Positions 46,735-56,979 of a stretch of DNA of 64,000 nucleotides are shown here, in pieces. A program made the position numbers and the translations under genes. Origin of the DNA: Xenopus tropicalis. Its lineage: Eukaryota > Chordata > Amphibia > Anura > Pipidae. Position 1 is the first letter of the stretch. The number at the start of each line of letters is the position of its first letter. Location: assembly GCF_000004195.4 (NCBI RefSeq), contig NC_030683.2, forward strand, positions 68,915,764 through 68,979,763. Direction: 5' to 3'. The notes beneath the pieces are model-generated. The model was not told where the DNA came from, made no database searches, and saw only the letters and a program-made list of their open reading frames with translations.

Positions 46735-46945
46735 AAAACTCCCTCCTATAATTTCCTTTAATATGCCATCATAAGCTACTCTTCCCCAATAATAAAACGT
46801 CTCATTTACATTGCTTTTGCCCAATTGCATAACCTTGCATTTATGAACATTGAACCTCCTTTGCCAATTTGCTGCCCAGTACTTGAATTAATTCAAATTT
46901 ACTCTGCAAAAAACTTATTGTTTTTAGTATCACCAACAAACAATA
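46735..46945 (-). pseudogene. Ancient CR1 reverse transcriptase fragment
   Basis: On the minus strand 46878-46818 encodes WAANWQRRFNVHKCKVMQLG, the conserved block downstream of the RT catalytic motif in CR1 elements, preceded near 46935 by VGDTKN in the place of FADDTK. There are no other intact motifs. It is far more decayed than the other CR1 copies in the window, so it is likely the oldest. Confidence 0.7.
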
Positions 46946-47410
46946 TTTAAAGCCAAACTCAAGGTTCTTTATGAATAAGATAAAAGTAATATACAGCCAA
47001 GGACAGGTATGCCACTATCAACAATGGTACAACTAAAAAATGTTTCATTTATCTGCTCATTGCAATCTATCTTTCAGCTAGCGCTTTATCAAAGTACAAA
47101 TAGTATGCTCAAGGCTAATATTTCTTTATATTTGTTTGGCAGGATTCGTCACATATAATAAAAAAATCCTGCTGGTATACTTCATGTTTTATTTTTTTTC
47201 CTATTAATTTACTGAAAAAATAATTTGAGATTTTTTTGTATTTTCAACTGGTCTCCTTGCATTCATAACTTGATTATATGCAGTATTATATACCAGTGGC
47301 GCTGCTTACTTACCTGTTCTCTTTGCCATTTTTTTACAGGGAGTATACAAATATATATATAGTGTTTTAAAGACCATTTACATTCTCTCTCCCATGCTGA
47401 AGACATCTTA
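46946..47410. other. Spacer, nothing recognised
   Basis: AT-rich DNA without a gene or repeat terminus. Confidence 0.4.
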
Positions 47411-47746
47411 AGGTGGCCATACGCGTTCAGATTTTAGTCTTCTTTTGACAAAGATTTGGATGTCAATCGTATGGTTAAATGCTTTAATCTTAAACTAACA
47501 TTCAGACTGAAATTGTAGGATAAAGCCCTAAAAATAACAAATCGAAGGATGTTCTGAGCATGAAATAGTTGGCAGACACCAATCATATGAAAGTGACTTC
47601 CATTTTAGGTCCCCCAAGGATATTGTCAGATAAAACCTGGCCGATTGACTAAGATACCGATAGCCATGGTACAAAAATTATCATCGGTCCAAAAATCATA
47701 CAAAACTAGGTTTTGTATGATTTTATTGATGCGTGTATGGCCAGCT
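47411..47746. mobile_element. MITE with AGGTGGCCATACGCG end, TTA TSD
   Basis: AGGTGGCCATACGCG and GCGTGTATGGCCAGCT are inverted ends. TTA is duplicated at 47408-47410 and 47747-47749. Sister of 23810-24132, with a different AT-richer interior. Confidence 0.82.
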
Positions 47747-47884
47747 TTACCATACTAAAGCAATAAAATGAAGGATCCTTGTCCCTCCTTTATGCATATC
47801 TCTGCAGCCTAATATCAAAGGAGAACAACTAATGATCACTGCTACCTAGATGCTCACCCACGTTAATGCTGGAGATACTGTAGG

Positions 47885-48507
47885 TAGTGATGAGCGAATC
47901 TGTTCCATTTCGCTTCGCCGAAAAATTTGTGAATCTTTAAAAAGATCCGCGAAATGGCGAAAAATTTGCGGAACGGCGAAAATGCCGTGCGACAAAAAAA
48001 ATTTGTCGCCCACGGCTATTATTTTGTCGCGCGGCTATAGTTTCATCGCCCGCAGCTATTATTTTGTCGCGCGGCTATTGTTTCGTCACCCGCGGCTATT
48101 ATTTTGTCGCGCGGCTATTGTTTCGTCGCCCGCGGCTATTATTTTGTCGCGCGGCTATTGTTTCGTCGCACAGGGCTATTATTTAGTCGCGCGGCTATTG
48201 TTTCGCCGCCCGCGGCTATTACTTTGTCGCGCGGCTATTGTTTCGTCGCCTGCGGCTATTATTTTGTCGCACGGCTATTGTTTCGTCGCACGCGGCTATT
48301 ATTTCGTCACGCGGCTATTCTTTTGACGCGCACCTATTCTTTTGACGCCCGCAACAATTTTTTTTTGACGCCGGCGACAATTTTTGGACGTGCGGCGAAT
48401 TTTTCCGCGGTGAATTTTTTCATCCGTTTCGCGAAACAATCCGCCAATAGCGAAACGCGGAAATTCGCCGCGAATCCATGCCTGGCGAAACATTTCGCCC
48501 ATCACTA
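47885..48507. mobile_element. Complete hAT MITE with internal 40-bp tandem array, perfect 8-bp TSD
   Basis: TAGTGATGAGCGAATCTG and TTTCGCCCATCACTA are the ends. ACTGTAGG is duplicated exactly at 47877-47884 and 48508-48515, assigning it to hAT. The central half is a tandem array (48011-48330). No transposase. It is a longer relative of 42931-43282, and the perfect TSD suggests a fairly recent insertion. Confidence 0.93.
48011..48330. repeat. Eight tandem 40-bp units
   Basis: Eight contiguous 40-bp units, each made of two similar 20-bp halves, GCGGCTATTATTTTGTCG and GCGGCTATTGTTTCGTCG. Units differ at a few positions only. Repeated peptides in several frames come from this array and are not genes. 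Confidence 0.95.
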
Positions 48508-48515
48508 ACTGTAGG

Positions 48516-48949
48516 GGCTATCAGTGATTATATACATACACAGTATTAGGATTTTGGGCAGATATAGTAACAGAATGTCTATATCACAAATGGATTCTCA
48601 ACTGGTTTATTGAAAGAAAACCTTTGGTTGCATTATATGTAACAAATAGTACAGAATTGTGCAACTCCCATAGAGGAGATATTTAATCAGGTCTTGTTGC
48701 CAGCTAAAGTGCTTGTGTTGCAGCCTCACCGCACACTTCCAAACACCAACACCCCTTATCTATATTTTGAAGATACAGGAAGTGATTAGGGAAAGAAAAG
48801 AAGCCCTTTTTTAAAATAATCACTAAAAAAAAAAAAGAATCCATAATCATGTATAACAGAAAAAAATAACAAAAAGGTAGAACTTATTTTCAATATTACA
48901 AACAGAAAGGTAGAAAAAAGGTAGTAAAAGTGAAAATTTTAACCAGGTT
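48516..48949. other. Spacer, nothing recognised
   Basis: AT-rich DNA, no gene. Confidence 0.4.
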
Positions 48950-49121
48950 TCACTAACACCCATAGACTCCAATGGGCATGAATAAAAAGTTACGTGGTAA
49001 AAAAAAAAAAAAAAAGTTGTGTGGTATGGGCAAAAAACCACCCATTGACGTTAATGTATTTTGCAAATGTTTTTGTGAATTTTTTGGCGAAGCAAATTGG
49101 AACAGATTCGCTTCATCACTA
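48950..49121. mobile_element. hAT MITE fragment (CTTCATCACTA end)
   Basis: It ends AACAGATTCGCTTCATCACTA, matching the inverted terminus of the TAGTGATGAGCG hAT family with one variant base. The left TIR is absent and the left limit is approximate. It includes a poly(A) run at about 49000-49016. Confidence 0.6.
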
Positions 49122-49859
49122 ATTTTCAATAGAAGCCCTGTTAATCTGACCCAAATTAAACAGATTGTATCATCTCTCAGACATTAGTCTAAAATTAATC
49201 CATGTGCATTTCAGTCTGGTAGGTAAATCACAATTATTCAGGCATTGATTAATGGCACATCCCATAACAGAACATTCATTTTTAAATAAATAGCATCATC
49301 AGCCCAGTCAGTAAGAGCACATTTGATTCAATATTCATGTTAAACACTGAAATAGCAAGTCATTGAGTTTGGCAGGTCAAACACAAAAATACAAAAGATA
49401 ATTCCAGAATATGTTCCAGAATTAGTGAGAACTAAATGCTACATCAGCTTTTGCTAAATCAGGGTGTGTTTGTGTTCCCTGTGGCTGGATGTCCTCATTG
49501 TGAAGGGCAGCGAAATGATGTGAGATCAGTGCCTCTCCTGTTCAATGATGAAGCTCCATCACTGCACTGAGATCCATCACAGCATCCACAGCCAATAAAC
49601 TATTATCCAAACTGCTTGTCACAGCCCACCGACTCCAAATTAACTGCCTGCAGCTCTGTCATTCTGCACACAGCACAGAGAACGGCAGGAGAGGGAATGG
49701 AAAAGAGACGTGGAAAACGAATTTGTTTAGAAAGGAAGAGGTTATATCACTATTACCAGTCTATTGCAGCATTTCTATAATGACTGTGTATTTATTTTGT
49801 ACTTTTCTTTTAAAAGCAAAGTAGTATAAAAATAAGGAAAAGAAGGCGGCTAAATGTTT
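49122..49859. other. Apparently single-copy DNA
   Basis: No gene recognised. 49440-49700 has balanced composition with CAATAAA, TAATTG-like and E-box-like CAGCTG/CATCTG motifs and is a possible conserved noncoding stretch. Confidence 0.4.
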
Positions 49860-50969
49860 TTAAAGGAAAGGGAAAGTCATTCTGGCATTTTACTGGCAAT
49901 AGATTTGCCACATTAGTGCCACCTAGAACAATATATTTATTCTGCAAAAAGCATTGCCATAACTGAGTAAAAAGCCCTAGAAGCTTTCTCCGTTTGCTTA
50001 AGACAGCAGCTGCCATTTTAAATAACATCCTTCTCCAGTTCTAGCCCTTAGAGCTGAAATCAAACATTCCTAAGGGTGGGGGGAGGGAGTTCTTAGCATT
50101 CTTATGGGAGGGGGGAGCTGGAGAGGGGAGAGAGGAAAAAGCTGCGCAGACTCTGGCCACGGGAATTAAGGATGTTTCTGAAAGAGTCAGACACCCAAAC
50201 AACATGTTTACAAAAATGGAGACAAGACATCCTAGGGTTGATTCACTAAAGGTCGATATTTCGAGCGCTATTTATAGCATGCGTTAAAAATGTTATCGCG
50301 TCTAATTTTTCGTGTCTTAACGCACGATTCACTAAAAGGATACTTGCATTAATTTAGACGCGATGCTGTTTGCGTTATTTAAGTTGCAAAGACTATTTTT
50401 GTGCGGTATTTGGCGGAGCGCGTGCTAATGAATGCATCGCGTACAAATAGTCGTCACGTGTGAAAAAACGCACGCCATATTAGCCATACACGGCATTACT
50501 TTCGTAAAATGACCATTTCCCTGCAAACTGGAGGCTGCATCACTTTAAGGCCAACACAGACTTGAATAAATCACACTGCAAAGTCCATATTTTATTGCCA
50601 AAAGCTCACGAACTGTACTTTTCTATAATTACTGCTTGCCTCAAGTAGGTGTTATTTTTCGCACAGACAAATGCGATATTTAGCGCGTCTAAGTGTTTGT
50701 GTTAGTATTATTTCTGTGCGCAAATTAATGGAATGAGTTAAAATGAACACATGCGGTAGCACGAAATTTAACGCATGCGATAATACTTTAGTGAATCGCG
50801 CATTTTTTTTGCGTCAATTTTTAACGCAAAAAAGTGCAATAAAACTTATCGACTTTAGTGAATCAACCCTCCCGTGTTTCTTTTGATAGAGTGCAGCATT
50901 TCTGTGAGTGCTTATAGTATTTACATAGACCTTTCTGATATGATAGTTTTACCTTTCCTTCTCCTTTAA
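49860..50969. mobile_element. T2/Kolobok-type MITE hosting a nested MITE
   Basis: It opens TTAAAGGAAAGGGAAAGTC and closes ACCTTTCCTTCTCCTTTAA. Host sequence includes AAAATGGCAGCTGCTG (complement), GAGGGGGGAGCTGGAGAG and GCATTTCTGTGAGTGC, the last shared with the T2 MITE at 3654. It is split at 50234-50870 by another MITE. Immediately to the right, TTAAAGGGGCACTTAAAGG may be the start of a further T2 copy. Confidence 0.8.
50234..50870. mobile_element. MITE family AGGGTTGATTCACTAAA, complete, nested in T2
   Basis: AGGGTTGATTCACTAAAG pairs with CTTTAGTGAATCAACCCT. The flanking trinucleotides CCT and CCC could be a decayed 3-bp TSD. The interior carries CTGCAAACTGGAGGCTGCAT and CCATATTTTATTGCCAAAAG, shared with 62197-62848. 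Likely Harbinger-like by TSD length. Confidence 0.85.
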
Positions 50970-53900
50970 AGGGGCACTTAAAGGCAAAGTAAAACCTGTA
51001 AATATACTGTATGGGCATTCTAGAAAGGAACAATGACGTCACCAACATTTTTTTTGTGATAGTATATAGGAAAATAAAAATAGGTGCTTTATTGGCTAAC
51101 CAAATTAGTGTTAAAATATGTGTTCTTTAGTAGTGTTGAAAACTTTAATTATAAACCTGCTCCATTAACGATAACACTAATCCTTATTCTTTTTGTTCAA
51201 TCTTAAGGCTGGTCATACAGTAGCCAGGTGTACTGGGTTGGCGGTCCTCAGTTCTATCAAGTATAACTCACTATCAAGATCTTAATTTGCCCTGGAATCA
51301 ACAACTACAAGAGCTATTCGTAGGGAACATGATTTGGGTGAGCAGTAACACATAAGCTTAACATCACCGTGTACAAAGTCAAACGTCACCTGGGGTGGTA
51401 ACCAAAAGGTCGCTGCCAAATAATAATGCTTTGGCTTCTGGAAGTCTGGTGCAGGGGCTGGATTTTGCAAATGCCAGAAAAATGCCACCTGGCTGAAGAC
51501 ATAATGATGATGGAAAAGTTTTGTGAAGGAGCAATAATGGTTTGGTTATGTTCCAGTGAAAGCAATCCAACAAAGCCCTTTCCTTTTTCACCATTATAAT
51601 GCCCCACATGCAGAAAGTGATATTTGTGCAGAATCTGTTGGCTAAGATAGGAATAAAAGGATATGGCACAGAGCCATGACCAACTAAACATACCTGGAAG
51701 GATACTCCAACACACATGTCTAAAATCACAAATACCCTTGCGGCAAGATAGAAGTAAGTCCCTGCATTTAGTGCAAACCTTTGTTGCTTTTGTAGTAAAA
51801 AGGGAGTCATGGGATTTTTTGCTGTTTTGCTAGTAATCTTTATTTAAAACTTTATTTAATGTGGCTAATTTGTAATTTAGATAATAATCTTCATATAGCC
51901 CCTAGAGGCACTGGTGCCATTCTGTCTGCTGAACCTAACCCATTTCAATATGCTCCTTAAATGAGAGGAACTATTGTACCTCTTCTTTATAAAGGGAGGC
52001 CCAGAGACCAACATCCCTCCCACTAAGGCCCTTTAGATTTTTATGGAACCATCAGCACCATTGAATCTGTGTAACCTGGAGTAAAAATAACATCAAGGAC
52101 TGCAGTATACCAGCCTGTATACCATTTGCGGCTTGGCTACACATGGGACACTTTAGGTAAAATCTGCCAGTTGGTGATGCTATCTACTATTAACTTTTGT
52201 CTCAAAATGGCACCAGCAACCTGTGCTAATTACTGATTATTAATTACTAGAAAATTGTATCTCTGACCTCTAAGTTCTCTTGCCTGATAAATATCCTGTG
52301 TAATAGTTTATGGGTCAGGAAGGCCTGTTTCTCCAGTAATTGTACATTTATTTCACCTTTAATATCTTGATTTTGGAACCAAAATCGAGATATTAAAGGT
52401 ACAGATAAAAAAAGACAGGTACAGATAAAATGACAACCGAGGCAAGGAAAAAAGACAAAATGAATGCTTTTTGGATTTCTTATTTTACTGCATAATATAA
52501 TATTTGCACTATAGTAGTATTTAGTATTATTTTTACTATATATAGAGATTAGTAGCACTAAGTACATACCAACCACAACTGTAGGTATTTGTGAATGAGG
52601 TTTATGAATTGTTTGAGAAAAAAAAGTTGAAGGAATTATATTCTCCATTGTTCAGATTATGCAATTATGAGACTAAACTCTGAAAGGTGACATCCTCTCC
52701 AAGGTAAATAGTTGACTTTGCATGGCTAAGGTTTAATAGAAAGGTGTAATGCTTACCTTTATAGAACCCAGATTAATACCTGTCAGATTTACTTTTATTG
52801 CCTAAAGCATTGGAATGGCCAAGGGGAAGTGACATTCTTTTAGGTGCCTGAGGCATCTGTCTCAGTGTCCCAGTGAAACTACAGCTTTAAATCTGCTTGT
52901 GTGGCAAAGTCCAAATATGTAGCATTTCAACTATGAAGATCATTTACCATAAGAAAATCTAAAATATGACCTTGAAACCAACACAGTTTGTTCACCATGT
53001 ATTTCAGGTGTAATACTGGACCTTTAATGTGCTGTTTGGTCTGTAAAAAGCATATTAATTACCTGTAATAATATAAATTGTGTTTTTTTGTTTTTTCTAT
53101 GGCCCAGTGCTATAAAAAAAAAAGCTGACATTGGGCACAGGTTACAACAGGTGAGTAAACCCTAAAAAAATATAAGGTAGGGAAAATCTTGATGTTTTCA
53201 TTACATCATTTTAGTACAACTCGGTACCAGTACAACTACCACTTTATAATATACACCCACAAGATACGTGTGTAAATTAATAGGTTACTTGTAATAGGAA
53301 TACTTTGCTTGCCATTTGTAATTACTTTAAATCTATTAGCAGGATGAAGTCAAAAAGGTTGTACCTTTCCATCAGACCAACTTGCAGCTATCAACCATCA
53401 GCTCTTGAAGGAGGCAAATTATTTAGCCCCATAAAAAGTCTTCCAGTGGAATAAGCTTCACATATTCCCCTATGCTTGCTGTTAGTTTTAATACTTGGGC
53501 CTGTGTTGCAGCGTCATGTAAAATGAGTACATTTGCATAAAAACAAAATGTTATTTTCTGGGCAAATATTTACATAATTATTTGTCCTGCCACATTGTAA
53601 ATCCAGCTTTTTATACTAATAATGCTAATTTCTTCATTTGCTACATGGCTGAAGGCATTTACAAGTTCTCTGTTTTGAACTGGGATGTCAAACTTGTGTT
53701 GTAGTAAAATCCAAGAGCCATGAAGGGTGCTGGGCATTACATCTCCTAATAGCTGATTATGAGTTTCACATTCATTATGTACTCATTGTCCGGAAATGCT
53801 AAAATTAGGAAATTAGCACCTGCACAATGCAATGTCTACTTCATAATTTAGAGAACTCTGGCAAGTAAATTTGTCCTATATTATATGATTCTATTGGTAG

Positions 53901-54731
53901 GTGGCTTGTTCTTGGGAAAAGAATGTTCTTTATATATTGCACCTCTATTTTCCTATTTAGCCAGGACTGTGTATATTATAGACTTCAAAAAAGTTTTTGT
54001 TTTTTTAGACTGTTTCTAGATACAGAAGTAGACCTTCTATAGTGACCTTCTAACCAAATAATGTATGACAATTGACTGTTTCTAAGTTACCCAGGATTAA
54101 GATATCCTTTGAGAAGGTCTATACCAAAGGAAGAGAAAGGGCACAGTTTAAGCAACTGGGAGAAGACCAGAGACACATCATTTGAAACCTGTGGGATACT
54201 ACAGCTGCTGTACCGTGAGAATTAATTAATTTGTACCTGTACGATAAGTGAAACAACTTTACCAAGTAAATTAGAACTAAGGTTTGTACAATATGCATTT
54301 GCATCTAAAACAGCCCTTTGCAATCAAACCATATAGGACATAGTAACGGTATAGCTCTACAGTTGATTTTATATATAGTCTAGCTTGGTACACCTGGCAG
54401 GTAAAAATGTATAAGACTTCTTTTAGCTAAATTGACTTTAATTTTGTTTATGCTAATTTCCATGGAGCACTTTAAGCTTGTACTTTACAATACCCAGGTA
54501 TATCACAGACATATCAACATATGTCTATGAATATGCATGTTGTACATATTTACCAAGCAGGGGCTTTGAGTAAAAGCATGGCTTTGATTTTTTTTTTTTG
54601 TTATGGGGGTATATTTTAAATAATATACATTTTGAGTGGATACATAATTGGTGTGGTGTTTATACTTTGTGTTTTTACTCACTTTTTCTATTTATTGAAT
54701 TATGACCATAATTCATCCATTCTAATTGGAC
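50970..54731. other. Mostly single-copy DNA with a MITE fragment
   Basis: Around 51204-51260 TTAAGGCTGGTCATACAG resembles the left end of the AGCTGGCCATACACG MITE family, without a right end. 52368-52399 has an inverted pair (TTTAATATCTTGATTTTGG and CCAAAATCGAGATATTAAA). Nothing else is recognised over about 3.7 kb. Confidence 0.45.
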
Positions 54732-54735
54732 CAGT

Positions 54736-55597
54736 GTGGTTAGTGAAGTACCGCAGGGGTCAGTCCTTGGTCCTTTGCTTTTTAACTTGTTTATTAATGA
54801 CCTGGAGGTGGGCATAGAGAGTACTGTTTCTATTTTTGCTGATGACACAAAATTGTGCAAAACTATAAGTTCCATGCAGGATGCTGCCGCTTTGCAGAGC
54901 GATTTGACAAAATTAGAAAACTGGGCAGCAAACTGGAAAATGAGGTTCAATGTTGATAAGTGCAAAGTTATGCATTTTGGTAGAAATAATATAAACACGA
55001 ACTATCTACTGAATGGTAGTGTGTTGGGGGTATCCTTAATGGAGAAGGATCTAGGGGTTTTTGTTGATAACAAGTTGTCTAATTCCAGGCAGTGTCATTC
55101 TGTGGCTACTAAAACAAATAAAGTGCTGTCTTGTATAAAAAAGGGCATTGACTCAAGGGATGAGAACATAATTTTGCCCCTTTATAGGTCCCTGGTAAGG
55201 CCTCACCTTGAGTATGCGGTGCAGTTTTGGGCTCCAGTCCTTAAGAGGGATATTAATGAGCTGGAGAGAGTGCAGAGACATGCAACTAAACTGGTTAAGG
55301 GGATGGAAAATTTAAACTATGAGGTGAGACTGTCGAGGTTGGGGTTGTTTTCTCTGGAGAAGAGGCGCTTGTGAGGGGACATGATTACTATGTACAAGTA
55401 CATTAGTGGGGATTATAGGCAGTTGGGGGATGTTCTTTTTTCCCATAAAAACAATCAATGCACCAGAGGTCACCCCTTTAGATTAGAGGAACGGAGCTTC
55501 CATTTGAAGCAGCGTAGGTGGTTTTTCACGGTGAGGGCAGTGAGGTTGTGGAATGCCCTTCCTAGAGATGTGGTAATGGCAGATTCTGTTAATGCCT
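54736..55597 (+). pseudogene. CR1 reverse transcriptase C-terminal half, one stop
   Basis: Open for 212 codons: PQGSVLGPLLFNLFINDL, FADDTKL (54835-54846 for FADD), MRFNVDKCKVMHFG, EKDLGVFVDNKL, PLYRSLVRPHLEYAVQFW and LSRLGLFSLEKRRL. A TGA at 55372-55374 stands where related elements have CGA, a CpG-decay change, and the same frame then continues (GDMITMYKYISG, CTRGHPFRLEERSFHL, WFFTVRAVRLWNALP) to the piggyBac insertion. The N-terminal RT fingers and the endonuclease are missing. Best preserved coding fragment in the window, but not functional. Confidence 0.93.
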
Positions 55598-55609
55598 TTA
55601 ACCCTTTAA

Positions 55610-55690
55610 GTGCCATGGGACGTAGATTCTACGTCCAAGGCACTAAAGGACCAAAGTGCCATGGGACGTAGAATCTACGTCCAATGGCAC
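55610..55690. repeat. Two direct copies of a palindromic 34-35-bp subterminal motif
   Basis: GTGCCATGGGACGTAG...CTACGTCC...GGCAC occurs at 55610-55643 and 55656-55690, each able to form a hairpin. The GTGCCA start repeats the TIR sequence. Position just inside the TIR suggests transposase-binding repeats. Confidence 0.8.
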
Positions 55691-55694
55691 TGTC

Positions 55695-55746
55695 GGGTTT
55701 ACAAGCGCTGCGCTCGCTTTTAAAGCAGCGCAGCGCTTGTAAACCC
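55695..55746. repeat. Perfect 20-bp hairpin
   Basis: GGGTTTACAAGCGCTGCGCT is perfectly inverted after a 12-nt loop. Confidence 0.92.
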
Positions 55747-55831
55747 CTCAGATCCCCCTAGGCAACGAGCAAATATACACATACTCACGGATCCGGGTCC
55801 CCCAGCCGCACCGATCGCGTCGCCAGCCAAT

Positions 55832-55872
55832 GACAGCAGTGGACACGCGTTGATGACGTGTCCACTGCTGTC
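55832..55872. repeat. Perfect 16-bp hairpin
   Basis: GACAGCAGTGGACACG is perfectly inverted after a 9-nt loop. Confidence 0.9.
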
Positions 55873-56149
55873 CCTTTAAATAGCGCCGCCTACTGTCGGC
55901 TCCTCACTCCTGCTGCGCACGTTGGACAAGATGGAGCTCCCCTGCTGCCTTCCTGCTGGATTGATCGCCCCTGATCGCCCCTGATCGTCTGCCTGCCTTG
56001 GGTAAGCTGAACTACAACTCTCTACCACTGTTTATTTTGCTTATTTCTATCTCAACTGTCTAAAAAATTTTTTTTTTTTTTTTGCATTTTTTCTTCTATC
56101 TTTGTCATTATTACACTTTTGTACACATACACACTTATTTACAACTTTC

Positions 56150-56240
56150 CCAAGCACACACACACACTTACACTTACACTTTTTTTTTTTTTTTTTTTCT
56201 TTCTTTCTTTTCTTTTCTTTCTTTCTTTGCTTTCTTTGGC
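56150..56240. repeat. CA, T and TTTC microsatellite cluster
   Basis: ACACACACAC, a 17-nt T run and TTTC repeats lie together inside the piggyBac element. Confidence 0.9.
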
Positions 56241-56401
56241 AGTCTTTTTTTTTTACTAAAACTTTATTTCTGATCTTGCTCTATAATTATCTGATTTATT
56301 TGGTTGCATTTTAGTGTTTTTTTGGCATTTTCATAATTGATTTCTGTTTTTGAATTATTCTATTGCACTGTAACTTTTTTTATTGCTATTTGGTGCTGAA
56401 T

Positions 56402-56645
56402 TTGCAGTGACGTTGGTGGATCCAGGGCTCTGACCACCGATTTCATTGCAATTATTGTTCTTCTGTTGGTTTAGGTGGTTTTATTGGATTTTACTGATTT
56501 TATGGTGTTTTATCTTTGCATTGTTCTTTATTGTGTGTTTAGTGCCCCCAAAAAGGTTGCTTTTGCAGTGACATTGGTGGATCCAGGGCTCTTACCGATT
56601 TCATTGCAACTATTGTTCTTTGATTGCTTTTAGTGGTTTTATTCC
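56402..56645. repeat. Direct repeat of about 80 bp in the piggyBac element
   Basis: GGTGGATCCAGGGCTCT and TTTCATTGCAA...ATTGTTCTT occur at 56402-56485 and again at 56562-56645, about 158 bp apart. Confidence 0.75.
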
Positions 56646-56717
56646 ATTTGATTTCAGTTGTTCTAGAAAGGTCCAGAGGTGCTAAGATTGTTCTGGTAGT
56701 TTCTATTGCCAAGGGTT

Positions 56718-56958
56718 AGGCTGATGCCACACGAGGCGTAGGGCTTATTTTTTCAGCAAGTGGAAAAACGCTTGCCGAAAATTCAGCCCTACGCCTTCTA
56801 CTTGTTCCTGCACCCGAATGAATGGGATACGCTCGGGTGCAGGCACGTGTAGCCGATATACGCATGAAAACGCGAGACTTTGCATTCTCACGCGTTTTCA
56901 TGCGTATATCGGCTACATGTGCCTGCACCCGAGCGTATCCCATTCATTCGGGTGCAGG
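56718..56958. mobile_element. MITE remnant with 71-bp-arm palindrome
   Basis: The left end GGCTGATGCCACACGAGGCG follows TTA and resembles a frog MITE end, but its inverted partner is absent. Inside, 56807-56876 and 56886-56958 form near-perfect inverted arms around a 9-nt loop, including CCTGCACCCGAATGAATGGG. Confidence 0.65.
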
Positions 56959-56979
56959 CAAAAAAAAAGGGGTGCATAG

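Noticed and set aside
47850..48508. Repeated peptide frames and a CRISPR-like periodic array
   Set aside because: The 40-bp units are contiguous with no unique spacers, lie between hAT ends with an 8-bp TSD, and open frames follow the repeat.
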